Assembly (NCBI GenBank): GCA_000310025.1
Contig: FN649736.1
Location: 3,469,835-3,533,834 of the forward strand
Direction of reading: 5' to 3'
DNA length: 64,000 bases
Source of the DNA: Ectocarpus siliculosus
Taxonomy: Eukaryota > Sar > Phaeophyceae > Ectocarpales > Ectocarpaceae
Under the pieces are notes generated by a model. The model made no database searches. It was not told the DNA's origin and saw only the letters and a list, made by a program, of their open reading frames with translations. This document shows, piece by piece, positions 46,901 to 57,906 of the stretch. Every line of letters begins with the position of its first letter. Position 1 is the first letter of the stretch. The translations under genes and the position numbers were made by a program.

Positions 46901-49422
46901 TGTCGCCATGTCGTCGCCATCCACGAACAGCAGTTGGAGAGTCACAATCAAGAGGGTCCGCTTCGCCACCAAGAAAACAGTTTTTTTTTCGATTCTTCTA
47001 CAGCTGGATATGATGCTACCATGTATCGGGTGTAGCTGTAGTTGAGCTTGAAGGATATAGGGTCTACGGCAGCATATTCTATGCGAAGAGTTAACGCCTT
47101 CCTCGCGTAACGATGCGCATCTCCCATGGCAAGCAGAATGGATGACGTCATCATGACGGTATTTCTTGTGACTCCACGTTCAAGTTCGCCCGGGCGTTAT
47201 TGTTCTTGCCGGAGAAAGAGACTAAACTTCTACTACGTACCAGTCCGTGCATGTATCCGGCTACTGCATGTGAGGTAGTGGGTGCTGCCCCTGCTGTTTG
47301 CTGCGGTACATGGAAAGCTTCCAGTGGGTCAGAGCGGCAAGGGGGTCTTGTTTCTTCACTTGTTTCTTAGCTCTGCTCTCCTCTACTTCTTCTTTGTTTC
47401 CTGTCGCTGGCGGTCTCTCTTTTGTGATCGCCCTTCGTTATTGCTTGCAAGAAACTATGAGGATATAAACTGGCTGAGTCTGACTGTTTCTTAGGGTCCC
47501 CCGCCCACCCACGACCCACCTGTCGGTATGATTCATATCGTGGTCTCCAATATTTTCAGCAGTAGTTGTCTACTACAGGACATGCGCTACTACTACTGCG
47601 TCCATGGGTGGGTCCAACAGAAGAGCTCGGGGACTGGTGGTCTTCTGACCTGATCGCAGAGAGAGGTTCATGCCACTACCACAATACGACTCTTATGAAA
47701 TGCCCATGACGGGGAACGCGTCCTACGATCTCTTCTCTTTTCTTTTTTCCCTCTCTCCCGTCCGGTTCTTTCGTTTCGGAGAGGAAACCTACTGTGAAAA
47801 GCGTATCCTCTGGGGTCCGCATTCATTTAGTCCCGGATTCTTTCCCAGCGTGCGGAAGAGCGCGTTCTGGGTGTGGTCTCCTTTTCATTCGGGTATGACG
47901 TGCGCACTACATGTATGTAAACGAAAAAAACAGATCAACGAGATGATTCTTGAAAGCATGGAGTCCCTCGGCACCAAAAAGTGCATGCGCATGGATGGGC
48001 GTAGTGAGATATGCCGGTCGAAGACTGACGGTTTTTCGGGTGCGCGTGAGGTCGCCTCTAACATTCGTTTGCTCATTGTTTGCTTCATTGTCCAGTCTAT
48101 AGTTACTACCCCGCATAGCGAATTGAAGCGAGCGGAAGGTCCTAGACTAGTCTGTCGTTGACTTGCGGACCCCATTTTATTTTCGTGTAACTTTTTGGAT
48201 AAGTTAGCCTGTGACCACGGCGGGAATCGACCGCGTCAAGTGTCAGACTATCATGTATGATAGTACGAACAGACGAAGAATGTACAAGAAGGTACTGGGT
48301 AGAGATAACAGAACGAAATTTTTTGTAATTAATTGTGAAGACAACAGCAACGGCACTGCTGGGTTCGTCCATGGATAGTTTTTGCAGCACTTTTTTGTTA
48401 AGCATTTGTGTATAAAACGACTTCTTCATGGATGGGTAATGAGAGGTTTCAATTCAAAAACTTCAGTACTTTACTTACTGGAGTATGGAGGGTGCTCGTT
48501 GTTCTTATGCACGGCATGTACCGGCAGTAGTAGGTGACATAATATATCGCACCATCAATATTCACAGCTAATAATGTTAGTCCACGACGACGAGGATGTC
48601 AAACGATAGGTTTGTTTCGGAAAGCTATCGGTGCCAACGCTGCCCGGCCACGATTTCTGCTGTGGAGTAATCGAGCTTTGAAAATTAAAAATTGTTAAGG
48701 GGGTGTGATATCTTATGTCATCTACTCTGTGTATAGAACTCTTTGTCGTGCTTGGTGGGCGAGCGTGTCGCGGTGTGCGCCCTCGACTTTATTAACGGCT
48801 ATAAAACTGGAAAGCTTCAGACAGGCAACGCGACGATACTCGTCGAGTTGCTATCACAATCATATGTAGACTATTGGGAAATATACTATCCGTAGGTGAC
48901 ATACGGAGTACACGATATCACAGCCCCTTCGACCCATTTTCAGAGCTCGATTGTTCTCCTCGACTAGAAAGAGTGGCAGTGCCGAGAATTGCGACGTTGA
49001 AACCACTTCGTCGAGATCTTTCCGAAAACGCATCCCTAGAGCTTGGCATGTCCTCTTGAGTGCTGCTGTACAGGTAGTCGAGCGTTGAAATCGGTCCAGA
49101 GGGGGTGTGATATCTTGTGTCACCCACGGTATGCGTGTTGTTTTCTGGACGCCCGGCAGACTACATACGTAGTTCACCTGAGGCATTGCAAGCGAAGACC
49201 ACTCTACACGGCGACCTATGGGGGAAATAAAAGCATAGCAGAGAGTCGCATTGACACCTACAGGAGGACTCCACACGTCCATATCTTTGCGGGGCGTCTT
49301 TGAAATCCTTGTGTCTCCGACGTTGATTTCGACAGTCAGTCAGTGACGGACCACAACTAACTTCCTTCGAAACTCACCCTGAGATCCGACAAAACCGATT
49401 CATCCTCGTCATCCGCCCCCAT
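34928..49422 (-). CDS. Long coiled-coil protein, possibly FBF1-like (16 exons)
   Basis: Minus-strand exons in order: 49422-49378 (ATG), 43480-43149, 42770-42536, 42163-42014, 41848-41690, 41470-41336, 40742-40635, 40416-40297, 39888-39805, 39341-39153, 38394-38259, 37619-37486, 37053-36946, 36252-35991, 35551-35427, 35104-34928 (TAA). All phases agree; 2499 nt, 832 aa. The N-terminus is acidic (MGADDEDESVLSDLR, then ESIEEIEEEN and LEFDDDYEG), followed by a disordered part to about residue 204. A long charged coiled coil runs to about 690 (EEERRKASVAVRDAAEKVE, NARSAFERERGELLRRVAAA, AEQRKALVLARVRLHEHQME). The tail is Ala- and Gly-rich and ends YRLHN. The order of charged blocks loosely recalls FBF1, a transition-fibre protein of basal bodies, which flagellated algal spores would need; any long coiled-coil protein could look alike. 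The intron at 38258 would use a GC donor, and the ends at 35991 and 35551 were picked for phase. Confidence 0.75.
35524..35551. repeat. CAG/CTG microsatellite in a coding exon
   Basis: About nine CAG units. On the coding (minus) strand they give an alanine run at the start of the exon 35551-35427. If the acceptor further in (exon start 35506) is used, which has the same phase, the repeat is intronic. Confidence 0.8.
43649..47520. repeat. Decayed tandem duplications in intron 1 of the coiled-coil gene
   Basis: A block of about 250 bp (motifs TATGGTTCGGTAGGCAATCG, CATGACCCCTCCCCGAGTT, TTTCGCCATGGAAACGGCCG, GGGTCCTGCGTGCTGCGCGC) occurs at about 43740-44000, 44088-44290, 45480-45760, 46557-46740 and 46785-46985, with falling identity. 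Around it a longer unit recurs (44800-45060, 46060-46320 and part near 47200-47300: GGCTGCTGCATG, GAGTGAGTGTCTTCTC, a GGGTCCC-CACCCACC block). The first two short copies are nearly identical and 289 bp apart, so at least one duplication is recent. Confidence 0.8.
48529..48726. mobile_element. MITE copy 1 (198 bp)
   Basis: The ends AGTAGGTGACATAATATATC and, read inward from the right, AGTAGATGACATAAGATATC form imperfect inverted repeats of about 28 bp. No coding capacity. It belongs with the next element by shared ends (GTAGGTGACAT..GATATCACACCCC). Confidence 0.65.
48890..49129. mobile_element. MITE copy 2 (240 bp)
   Basis: The left end CCGTAGGTGACATACGGAGT..CGATATCACAGCCCC matches the right end read inward, CCGTGGGTGACACAAGATAT..CACACCCCC. 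Flanking TAT on both sides may be the target duplication. A lone left-type end (CCGTAGGTGACATACACGATATT) also occurs near 43659. All lie in the first intron of the coiled-coil gene. Confidence 0.65.
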
Positions 49423-51117
49423 GGTTAGCTTCAATGCACTGCGCTGTCGAGCGCATCGGGTGTGTGCTGTTGCAGCGTTGCAGCTGCCAGGGGGCTCCGT
49501 GAATCAATTGAGGGTCAGTGCTTCAGCGGGGCTCCGCGGTTTGCACCCACACTGCACACAATACACATGTGTACACACACATGCGGGACAGTAGACAGCT
49601 CTAAAGAGGATGGAGAGTGATGGAATAGGAGAGAATCAGGGAGGAGCCGGTCGGGGTGTACGGAAACAAATTTGTTCGGCAACGAGTACCAAGCAAGCTA
49701 AATGTTATCCCGCTGTTACGGCCTGCCTTTTACGACTGAAAAATAAATGCCATTCGCTTTGCGCGACAAAGCACTCTGCAGGCCAAGCTGCTGGTGTCAC
49801 TAACCCCCCACTGTAAATACTTCAATATATCTCCGCCGAGACGTGTCTCAAACGGGCGGTATATCTGTTATGCTATGCCTATACTCCTCCTGATCCTCCT
49901 CCTGATGATCCATTGGGAACGGCCGCCGTTTCCACTCGAATGATTTGGGAGGGGTATGAGCCAGCCTCACCCCGCAGTCCCCGACGAAGCCGCGAGTCCG
50001 TATTGAAAGAAACCGATCGAGATCGCATGAGAAACGTCTCCGAATCTTGTGAGAACGAGTTCACCGTGTTGTCTGTGTGTGAAAAAGTTATTAAAGTAAA
50101 AAAGGTATACTATACGAAGTACTACAATAATATGGGAAGGTCGGGTTGCACTGGATGCTCCACGTTGCCCCTCTTCATTTTGTTTCGTACTACTACTACG
50201 TAGTTTAGGACGAGCGAAGTGTTACTTGGGAGCATCCCATTTGTTCTGGACGTCCGTTCTACCCCCTGCGGTATGTCTACCCCCTTCGGTATGTTTGGCC
50301 GCGCCAGCCGGGTATGTATGCACAAGAAGGCTTCTGACGAGATTTTGGTTTGTTTCTCCTCCCTCCCTTCTGTGGCGCTTGCCTTCATTTTTAGTCCCTA
50401 CGAGCATCCAACCATCCCCTCCCCTCGTCGAAAGTCAAGACGAATATATCGTATCCGCGCATCAATGAATTCCACATTTACGTGGTTCGAGGTGAAAGTA
50501 ACTCCTAGAAATCCTAGTTCGTGTGACTCCACCGGACGTTCGAAATCACGTCCAATCGTCAAAGGTGGCGTAGTTGCCGACTGAGCCACCGGAGACCGCG
50601 GCTTCGAATTCAACCCTCTCCTACATATTATATACCGTATAGCCACTCTTGCTATACCACCAAGTCGGAGGGCAATCTGTTTTCAGCTGTGCTCTCCCCC
50701 TCAAAGGCCACGCATGGTACTCGTTAATTTACTCGTTTGTTTTGCCAGAAATAAACAACATCTTCGAATTAATACACAATGGAAGGCGTCTCCGTAGACC
50801 AATGAAACCGTACGGGTGCGCGTGTGATCTGCTCCTCGTGTTTTTCGGCAAGCGGCAAGCACATCACATGTGTACTAGTCTGCACCCAACTCTCGGACGC
50901 TTGTGCCCTGTCCACGTTTTCTCCACCTCGCGTTTCATTAGGTCTAGGCAGCGTTTCGGTGTTGTGTGTTCGGCGTAGGCCCAAGCCTGTGTCTGGACGC
51001 CGTCGCTGTCGTCCTCAACTAGGTAGAGGCTTGTGACGGGAAAAGATGGTGCATCTCGACGGCGAACTTCCACCTCGAGTGTCGTTGCAGTTCTGCTTGG
51101 CGTGGTGAAATGTGTCA
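49423..51117. other. Spacer upstream of the coiled-coil gene
   Basis: This should hold the promoter and any 5' leader of the minus-strand coiled-coil gene. No TATA-like or other clear element was found by eye. A tRNA-like block near 50524-50612 is listed separately. No other gene is seen. Confidence 0.4.
50524..50612 (-). mobile_element. Possible tRNA-derived SINE head
   Basis: On the minus strand TGGCTCAGTCGG is a perfect polymerase III A-box, inside a hairpin GGTGGC..GCCACC. About 35 bases later ATTTCGAACGT resembles a B-box, inside a perfect 6-bp stem GGACGT..ACGTCC. The acceptor stem and anticodon arm do not fold, so it is not a working tRNA gene. No poly(A) tail or target duplication was identified. 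Confidence 0.35.
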
Positions 51118-52480
51118 ATGACGCACCTGACAGTAGTGGAGCAATGCGTACCTCCCCGTCTGTTGTACGATGCCGCCAAGCAGGAGACTGGCAGCGGCAA
51201 CAAGAGTCCCAAATGGACGCGATGCCTGTTGTTCGACCCCTTAATGTTACGTGGGAGCTGGCCAGCTTCTTCGCTGATGCTGCTCAGCGTCGATGTGCCT
51301 TCAAGCGTGGAGTGCTTGGTGTTCTGCGGCCGGTTCGATGATGAAGTAGATCAGGCGATGTGGCCTTCTAGACCGAAGGCACTAAGTTTCGGCGAGGAAT
51401 CCAACAGGCCCATCCACGACACTTCGTGGCCAGCGTCATTGCAGCAGCTGAGCTTTGGGGCAGACTTCAATCAGAAGATCAACGGGTCATTTTCCCGCCA
51501 TCGCTATATAGAACAGAACATCTTCGGGAAGTGCTTCAACAAACTGAACTACTAAGTCTTCTGGCCGACCTCATTACAGCGTATCACTTTTGGAGAGGAA
51601 TTCAACCAGCCCATCCACGAGCTTTGGTGGCCAGCGTCGCTCCAACTTCTTACGCTCGAAGGTACATTCGACCAGCCGATCAACGAGGTCGCGTGGCCAA
51701 CATCGCTTCTTCACCACCTGGCCTTCGGGGGCTGCGAAGTCTTTTCTTGGATGTGTGGATTCAATCAACCGGTACGCCGTGATCCGTGGCCAGCGTCGCT
51801 GCAGCATCTTACGTCCGGGGTGACCTTCAATCAGCCTGTCACACGTTTTTTATGCCAGAAACACTGCAGGGGCTGACACTTCAGGGTGAAGTCAACCACC
51901 CGATCGTCGACGTCGCGTGGCCAGTATCGCTGAGGCAGCTGACCTTGGGAGGGAACGAAGTCTTTTGATCGACGAGGTCGCGTGACCAGCATTGCTGAAG
52001 CAGCTGGCCTTTGGAGGGAACGAACTCTTTTGTTTCACGAGCAGATTCGATCAACCGGTACACAGTATTTCGTGGCCGGTGTCCCTACATCATGTCACGT
52101 TTGGGGCGGAATTCGACCACCCAGCGTCGCTACAACATCTCACGTTTGGGGCGGCCTTCAATCATCCTGTCAAAGAGGTTGATTGGCCAGAATCAGTGAA
52201 GGATTTTTGATGGGAAATTCGACCAGCGGATGTACGAGGTCGTGTGGCCAGCATCACTTCACCACCTGGCATTCAAGGGTACGTTCAGCCAGCGGATAGA
52301 CCACGTCGTTTGACCATCGTCGCTTCATCGTCTGTGCTTTGGATACGGTTTCGAGCAGCCCAACGCCGACGCCGCTTGGCCAGCCTCACCGCAGGAACTA
52401 GTTTTCACAGAGAGTTCTCATGCAGGATGTGGATGGCATCGAACGGCTGGATGGCATTGACTGGCCGGTCTCACTGCAGC
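51118..52480 (+). pseudogene. FNIP/LRR-type repeat protein, decayed
   Basis: The frame from ATG 51118 is open to 51555 (MTHLTVVEQCVPPRLLYDAA at its start) and enters 22-23-residue repeats of the form WP-x-SLQ-x-L-x-FG-x-x-FNQPI, for example WPASLQQLSFGADFNQ. Repeats then continue in other frames: 51558-51735 (WPTSLQRITFGEEFNQPIHE), 51740-51870, 51880-51965, 52060-52210 and further traces to about 52480. At least five frame changes and several stops interrupt them, with too few splice signals to explain this as introns. FNIP repeats are leucine-rich-repeat relatives known from slime moulds, giant viruses and algae; they are thought to bind proteins. This copy looks like a recently decayed member of a repeat-rich family. 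Confidence 0.65.
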
Positions 52481-53046
52481 GGGTAACGATGGCTGAGCAA
52501 ATCCTATTCGTTCGGGATAGATATGCCCTCCGACGAGTTTCTTCGGCCTTGTGGTCGACAACGGCAAGAGCGCAATAGCTGACATGACACCGAAAAAGAC
52601 GGTCGAGTGGCACCAATGCGTTCTGCTCGTTTGGCGCTGGCGTGGGTCCGTTTGACACGGAATCACGTAAATGGCACATGAGCTTCCGGGCCGTGGAGTT
52701 CTTGCTGCTTGACCTGGTTTGAGCAGGGTTGGTCATCCAGGTTCCCCTCGAAGGTGGCGTTTTTCCTTGGGTGTTATTGGGTGAGCTCCGGGCGAGGAGA
52801 TCGCGGCAATACAACCCCAAGAGCCCAAATGTTGTATGTGACAAATGTGCGGCCCAGGTCAGCCTGGAAGTAGATATACAGCAAGCGGAGTTTGATTACC
52901 TAGTCGAGCTGGCGGTGGCGAGGCACCCCAAAATATATGCGCCAGAGTCCTCAGCTGTACGCCATTTCAAGATGTGTTGATGCGGGAGAGCCGTCGGGTA
53001 TGAAGCAAAACCAAACACCGCCAATAACAGGGTAACTTCCAAGCGC
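52481..53046. other. Spacer between the FNIP relic and the minus-strand gene
   Basis: A 252-nt frame (52729-52980, +) includes PNVVCDKCAAQVSLEVDIQQ and ends near the 3' end of the opposite gene. It has no partner exons or recognised domain and is left unassigned. Confidence 0.35.
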
Positions 53047-56000
53047 TTACGGCCAACCAACGGGAGGCGTGACTTGTTCTAGCATGTACCATCGGTCCCG
53101 CCTAACTCGGCAAAGTTTGGACCCGAGACGGTGTATCTTGTGTACTACTATAATAATCGCCCCACAAATTAAATAACACTCGTTGTATTGCACTTCTGTT
53201 CGCCTTAACGTTTGGACTTCTGCTGTAGTCTGAAGCAAGTTTTCTTCGCATGCAACCTGCCAGATCGGACGGGCGTATTGTCTTGATTGGTTCCGCCGAG
53301 CGAACGGCATGATGTCTGTCTGCCAGCGTATGCCCTCCCCAAAGGATTCCTGTTCGTAGCACGTGTCACCGATTCCACACCTGCAGTCAGATTTCGACAA
53401 AACTGCGTGCGTTTGATGGGCACGTGACACAGCAGAGGCTATATCTGGTCGACCAGTCTACAAGTCAAGCACTGAACAAGCCTATTGACCAGGAATCTCG
53501 CCACGTACCGCCAGTGTTGCAAGACCTGTGAGTAAATCTTTGCGCTTGGGAGCCCAAACGTACAGAATCCAAGCTCTCTGCCTCTCAGGGATGTTTATCG
53601 CGCGCAACACATCATTTTGCAGTTCTCACGCGTGCGTGACTCGGGCCAATGATCTCCTCCCCTATGAAGCGCAAATACGTAGAGTCGTATGTAGCGGCCA
53701 AGACAGAGATCATACCAGCGCGGGGTACAAGTAGGACTAAATAACCCACCAGTAGCAAAGGTTCGTCGTACGCGATCGGCTTGAAGTCGTAAAATAGCGG
53801 CACCATCACCGGAGGGTCTACTCCGCGGGGCGCCCCCTTGATGCCGTAGCCTTTCAGGGTCTGCATCTCGTCTTTGAGCTCGTTAGCTTCCGTGAAGGCC
53901 CCCTTGCAGACGATGAGGTCAGCTACCCGCCCATGATGCTCCAGCAGAAGGTTCTAAAGGATGCGCATTGGAGCGCCCACACAACAATTTGGAAAGTGGC
54001 ATGTGTGTGTTCGGGGGAGCGAGACAATGTAAGGAAAACGGGTGGGAAATTTCTAACCATCGCACCTCTCCTGTGTCAGTCGGCAAACGAACGGTTTCCC
54101 AAGAGATGGTGACTACGCTTAAACACTCACGGGAAGCAGTTATAGCCCTTTGTGGCGGCAAACGCGCTCACCTTGATCGTGAAGATGTGTGTTGTTGTTC
54201 TTACCCGATGCTTGAAATCCAAAAATTTCCAATTGAGAAGCTGATGATGATTGGATAATGTAGGCATCCGAAAAAGGCAAAACGAAACGAAACAAGGGGG
54301 GGGGAGGGGGTCAAGGCCTTTCTTTTTTGGGTGTTGTTGGCGGCTGCCGTGTGGCTTATCTCATCGTATAGAGTATTACCATGCAGAATACGCTTTTGGT
54401 ACATAACTCGCCGGGTTGTTCTTCACCGGGGAAAACCTCCCACCCAGGGAGGGACTACAGTGCATAGTCTCTGCTTTCTTCACCTTTAAGTCCAACGTGA
54501 CCCACTCTTCATCGCTCGGCATCGCCAAGGCAGGTTCGGCTGGTAGCGGACCGTCGACATTGTCCACCTTTTGCAGGGAATGGCACATCGACGTGTTTTT
54601 ATGGGAAGGCACCGGGGGTGAGAAACCACTTTCTTGGCACCTAGATGGTGAACAACAGTCAGCCACCCGTGACAAGCCGAGCACAGCAGTACAACACAAT
54701 TCCGAACAGACCACCACTTGGATAGTCGACAAGAAAGCAGAAGTTTTGCCAGCCTATGTAGGAATCCCGTCTTCTTGGTGCGACTGGCAAGCTGCTGTTA
54801 GAGCTTTCCATTAGTGGTGGATTCGTCATTGTTTGCGCTGCCAGGCTCGCAAAACATCCCGGGGAACGGGCGCGATAGCCATTTCAAAGCTCGTCGTGGC
54901 CTTCCACACCTGGCGTGTCCGTGGGCGTCGATTGTTTCGCCCCCCTACCGACCACCCCTCGGCGTACACGTACTTTCTTACACTCTGCCTTTCAAAGATT
55001 GTTGTTGATGTTCTGGTAGGCACGCCACCATCTCCGCTGAGTTTACTGCCGAAGGCGCTGCATATGTTTCATTGCATCGGTGCTATCCCCTTGTGATTTT
55101 GCTGACCTCCGCGTCTGTCTGTGGTCGGACAATGGCACACATATTTTCTCTTCAAACCTATCGCGCGAAGACTGTCTACAAACGTCTCGCAGTGCGCAAA
55201 AGTTGGTACAGTACCAGCTCAAATCACCCCAACGGCAATGGCGATGTAGAGCGAGTCAACTACAGCAGTACGGCACATGCTTACCATGGTCCACCCTCCC
55301 CATGTTTGTGTGTTGATGTCTTGACAGTATAAATCGCCAGTCTCTAGCCGGTACCTTCAAACGTCCATACCGGTCCAACTGATGCGAACGCCTTCTGCAG
55401 TCATAGGCCAATTACACACTTGCAAAAGGAACTAAAAAAACATGGACAGACAGACTTGATATATTTCAGAGTGTAACAACAACTCTAGTAGCGTTGCAAC
55501 TGATTTAGCACCTAATGAGTTGCATGTTGACCACTATAAACTACCGATTACCATCGAGCACATCCGGAAGCTAGAGGCCATCAAGGCATGGATCGTGACA
55601 CCTGGAGTTGCGGTCTGCTGCTACAGTGGTTGCCAACGTGCTTACAAGTTGGTGCATGGGTAGCACCAGGTGTCCGTTCCATGGATTCAGCATCGGAGAA
55701 CGGCTCTCTCGGATACCTTGTGCAAGATCCCGATGTACACCGTCGGCTATTGGGGTTTAAGTGTATCTATCTCTACGTCCACTATTCACCAAGGTGTTCG
55801 ATCAGGTACTGACAACAAGCTTGTTCAACGCGAAGTTATCTTTGCTTCTGAACAGTCCACATAAACGTTGCTGTTTGACCCTGTTCGAACGCCTCTCCTT
55901 TGGTGACTGCACTTGAACTCCTACCTGTTGGCTTGACCTAACACGTTTTCGACAACCCAACACGTTTTCGACAACTACAAGATCAAATTTCCTCCGTATC

Positions 56001-57593
56001 ATATTGTGGAAGACGGCGTATCGACTCCGGTCGAACGTCTTGAATTTGAAAAAATTGCTGGTCATCAGTCTGTTCGTGCTTGTGATGGTTTTATCGCAGT
56101 TCTCTACGAGACACATTGGAACTAACTGTCTTCTCCGCCCTTCTTGGGAACGTGAGATAGAGTATCACATGGTCGGTTCATTGTCGATTTCTGGCTTTGA
56201 CATTGTCTTATCCTCGTGTTTCCCGTGTATCTGCATACACGAATCTTAGGGTGGGCTAATCGTCACGGCATTTGAGCACAAGGATCTGAACGGTGGTGCT
56301 AGGGAGTACAGGCTATAGGCGGGAGCTGCAACTTCCTGGATATACTTGTCAGGGGAGGGATTTCAACGGCCCCTCCCTGCAGGAGGCGTCGCCCCCTTTG
56401 TTCGGTCTACCTAAGAGAGCAAGGCAACAACAAGCACCGCTGTTCTAAGAGATGCATCGAAGTGAGTCTTTCATCAAGGTCCTATGGGATTGCTACGCGT
56501 GCAAAACTTGCCGCATCTGTTCTAAAGGCCAAGCTCTCAAGTTTGTCTTAGTGTTAGGCTGGATTTCTTAACTCCCATGTTCTACGTGGCGGCACGTCCT
56601 ACTCAACTATCGGAACTCGCGCTCACCACCACTCCCTTTGATCGCACTACTGTTGTTGTAGTGTTAAGGAGGACCCGATTCGCAGCACCTTCGCACATGG
56701 TGTCAGCAGGATACTGGTTCGAATCTCCTTGGGTTCACATTTTTTCTCCTGACTTGGACACTTAGCAAAAGCATCGCAAGCCAGCATCTCTACAGGAGAA
56801 GAAGCAGAGAAGGCTAAGTCTAGATTATCGTGGGTGGTGAGACCAAATAACCGACAACCCAGTGATTGTGAAGAAAGCGTGACAACAACACACAGCAGTG
56901 TGGAGGCCGCGTCCAGCACCCGCTTACCGTGTAATGCCAGCTGACGCCAAGTTTAAAGGCGTACCGATTCTGGTAAAAGTCAATCGACGGATACCCTGCG
57001 AATCGGGTCCTCCTTAACAGTAGACTGTTGTACAATAGTTCTTTCGTTCTCTCGCTCCACCATCTCTCGGAGGAATATAGGGGGAAACGGAGGCGGTCTT
57101 CGGCTGAGGCCGGTGGGAGCGCCAGGCTATTTTTCGTGCTACAGCAGTATGCACCTTGTTGGGTGGCAGTTAGTCTGTGACCCCGGAAGGCATACGCGTC
57201 AGTTGGGACCCGTGCTTAAAGTCAATAGAAACGTACAGGGTAAAAAATGGTACCAAGTAAACCAGGTCCTTGAACATAACCATGTATAGAGATATCTCTC
57301 GCGCATGTATGGTATGCGTTTGTGAGATAGGCGCCAACTCCTCGACAACAGCACCAACGTCAGTGACCGCAGCCACTGCCATTAGTTCATCAGCAGTTAC
57401 AACTCTACAGCTCTCCGCGCCTAGGCGTAGCATTTGAACACAGCACAAGACGCTCCAAACCCCTCTAACAACATGATGATTTGATTGCGCCGCACCAACT
57501 AAGCAGTCTGCGCCTCTCGTGAATGTGCACCTTCTCATCGGCTTTGTCGCCCCCTGTTGACTTCTTCTTCGCCTTGGCTTTCTTTGGTCCCAT
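53047..57593 (-). CDS. Unknown protein with basic MGPKK N-terminus (partial exon model)
   Basis: Supported minus-strand exons: 57593-57531 (ATG; MGPKKAKAKKKSTGGDKADE), 54567-54484 (VDNVDGPLPAEPALAMPSDE, WVTLDLK), 53953-53750 (HGRVADLIVCKGAFTEANEL, GYGIKGAPRGVDPPVMVPLF, YDFKPIAYDEPLLL), a possible 32-nt exon 53661-53630, 53380-53257 (CGIGDTCYEQESFGEGIRW) and 53136-53047 (ending TPPVGWP and a stop). Phases agree through this chain, but further exons may lie between 57531 and 54567 and between 54484 and 53953. I do not recognise the family. A short Lys-rich start followed by an acidic linker and a W-V-x-L strand is common in small axonemal proteins, which is only a hint. The long second intron contains a MITE and a copia fossil. 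Confidence 0.5.
55080..55320 (+). pseudogene. Ty1/copia-like integrase fossil fragment
   Basis: The stretch keeps the landmarks of a retroelement integrase core in order: WSDNGT, then a spacer, then P-x-GN-G-x-x-ER-x-N-like residues. It is isolated, broken at several places and has no LTRs nearby, so it looks old. It lies in an intron of the minus-strand gene. Confidence 0.45.
56662..57019. mobile_element. MITE of 358 bp with 24-bp perfect inverted repeats
   Basis: 56662-56685 (starting TGTTAAGGAGGACCCGATTC) is the exact inverse complement of 56996-57019. GTAG flanks it on both sides (56658-56661, 57020-57023), a likely 4-bp target duplication. The inside has no useful frame. It is a non-autonomous DNA element; the superfamily cannot be named from the ends alone. 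Confidence 0.8.
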
Positions 57594-57906
57594 AGCGTCG
57601 CCGCGTTCGCATACCCTCGTTCGCTGATAGAGGTTAAACCACGCCAAACCAAAAGTGTGTGTGTAGGTTTAGGGTGCGAGGGTGCGAGTTCACCCATGAG
57701 TTTTAAAAAAAGTTTCGCCGCATTCTACGGTTTCGGAAATTTGCCGACTATTTTTCTATTTTTGTATCACAGCGGCTCCCGACCGCACACCGCCTACGAC
57801 ACTCCCCCGGATCCGCTGGTCTTGAGTACCTGCCCCCCATCTCTACAAAGTAACACAGACGCAAAAAAACAGTAGTATATAGGGTGCGTGGGCACTGTGC
57901 TTCGGC
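57594..57906. promoter_or_regulatory. Shared divergent promoter region
   Basis: Only 313 bp separate the start codons of the minus-strand gene (57593) and the plus-strand gene (57907). A TATA-like AGTATATAGGG lies at about 57872-57882, 25-35 bases before the plus ATG. An AT-rich block (57703-57770) lies in the middle. Both transcripts must start within this space unless untranslated exons exist. Confidence 0.5.

Noticed and set aside
54110-54175. Exon-like patch reading VSAFAATKGYNCFP on the minus strand
   Set aside because: It has an acceptor and a GTGAGT donor, but its end phase would put the next exon (53953-53750) out of frame, so I left it out of the gene model.
56705-56745. B-box-like GGTTCGAATCTCC inside the 358-bp MITE
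   Set aside because: No A-box at the right distance and no cloverleaf; a chance match.
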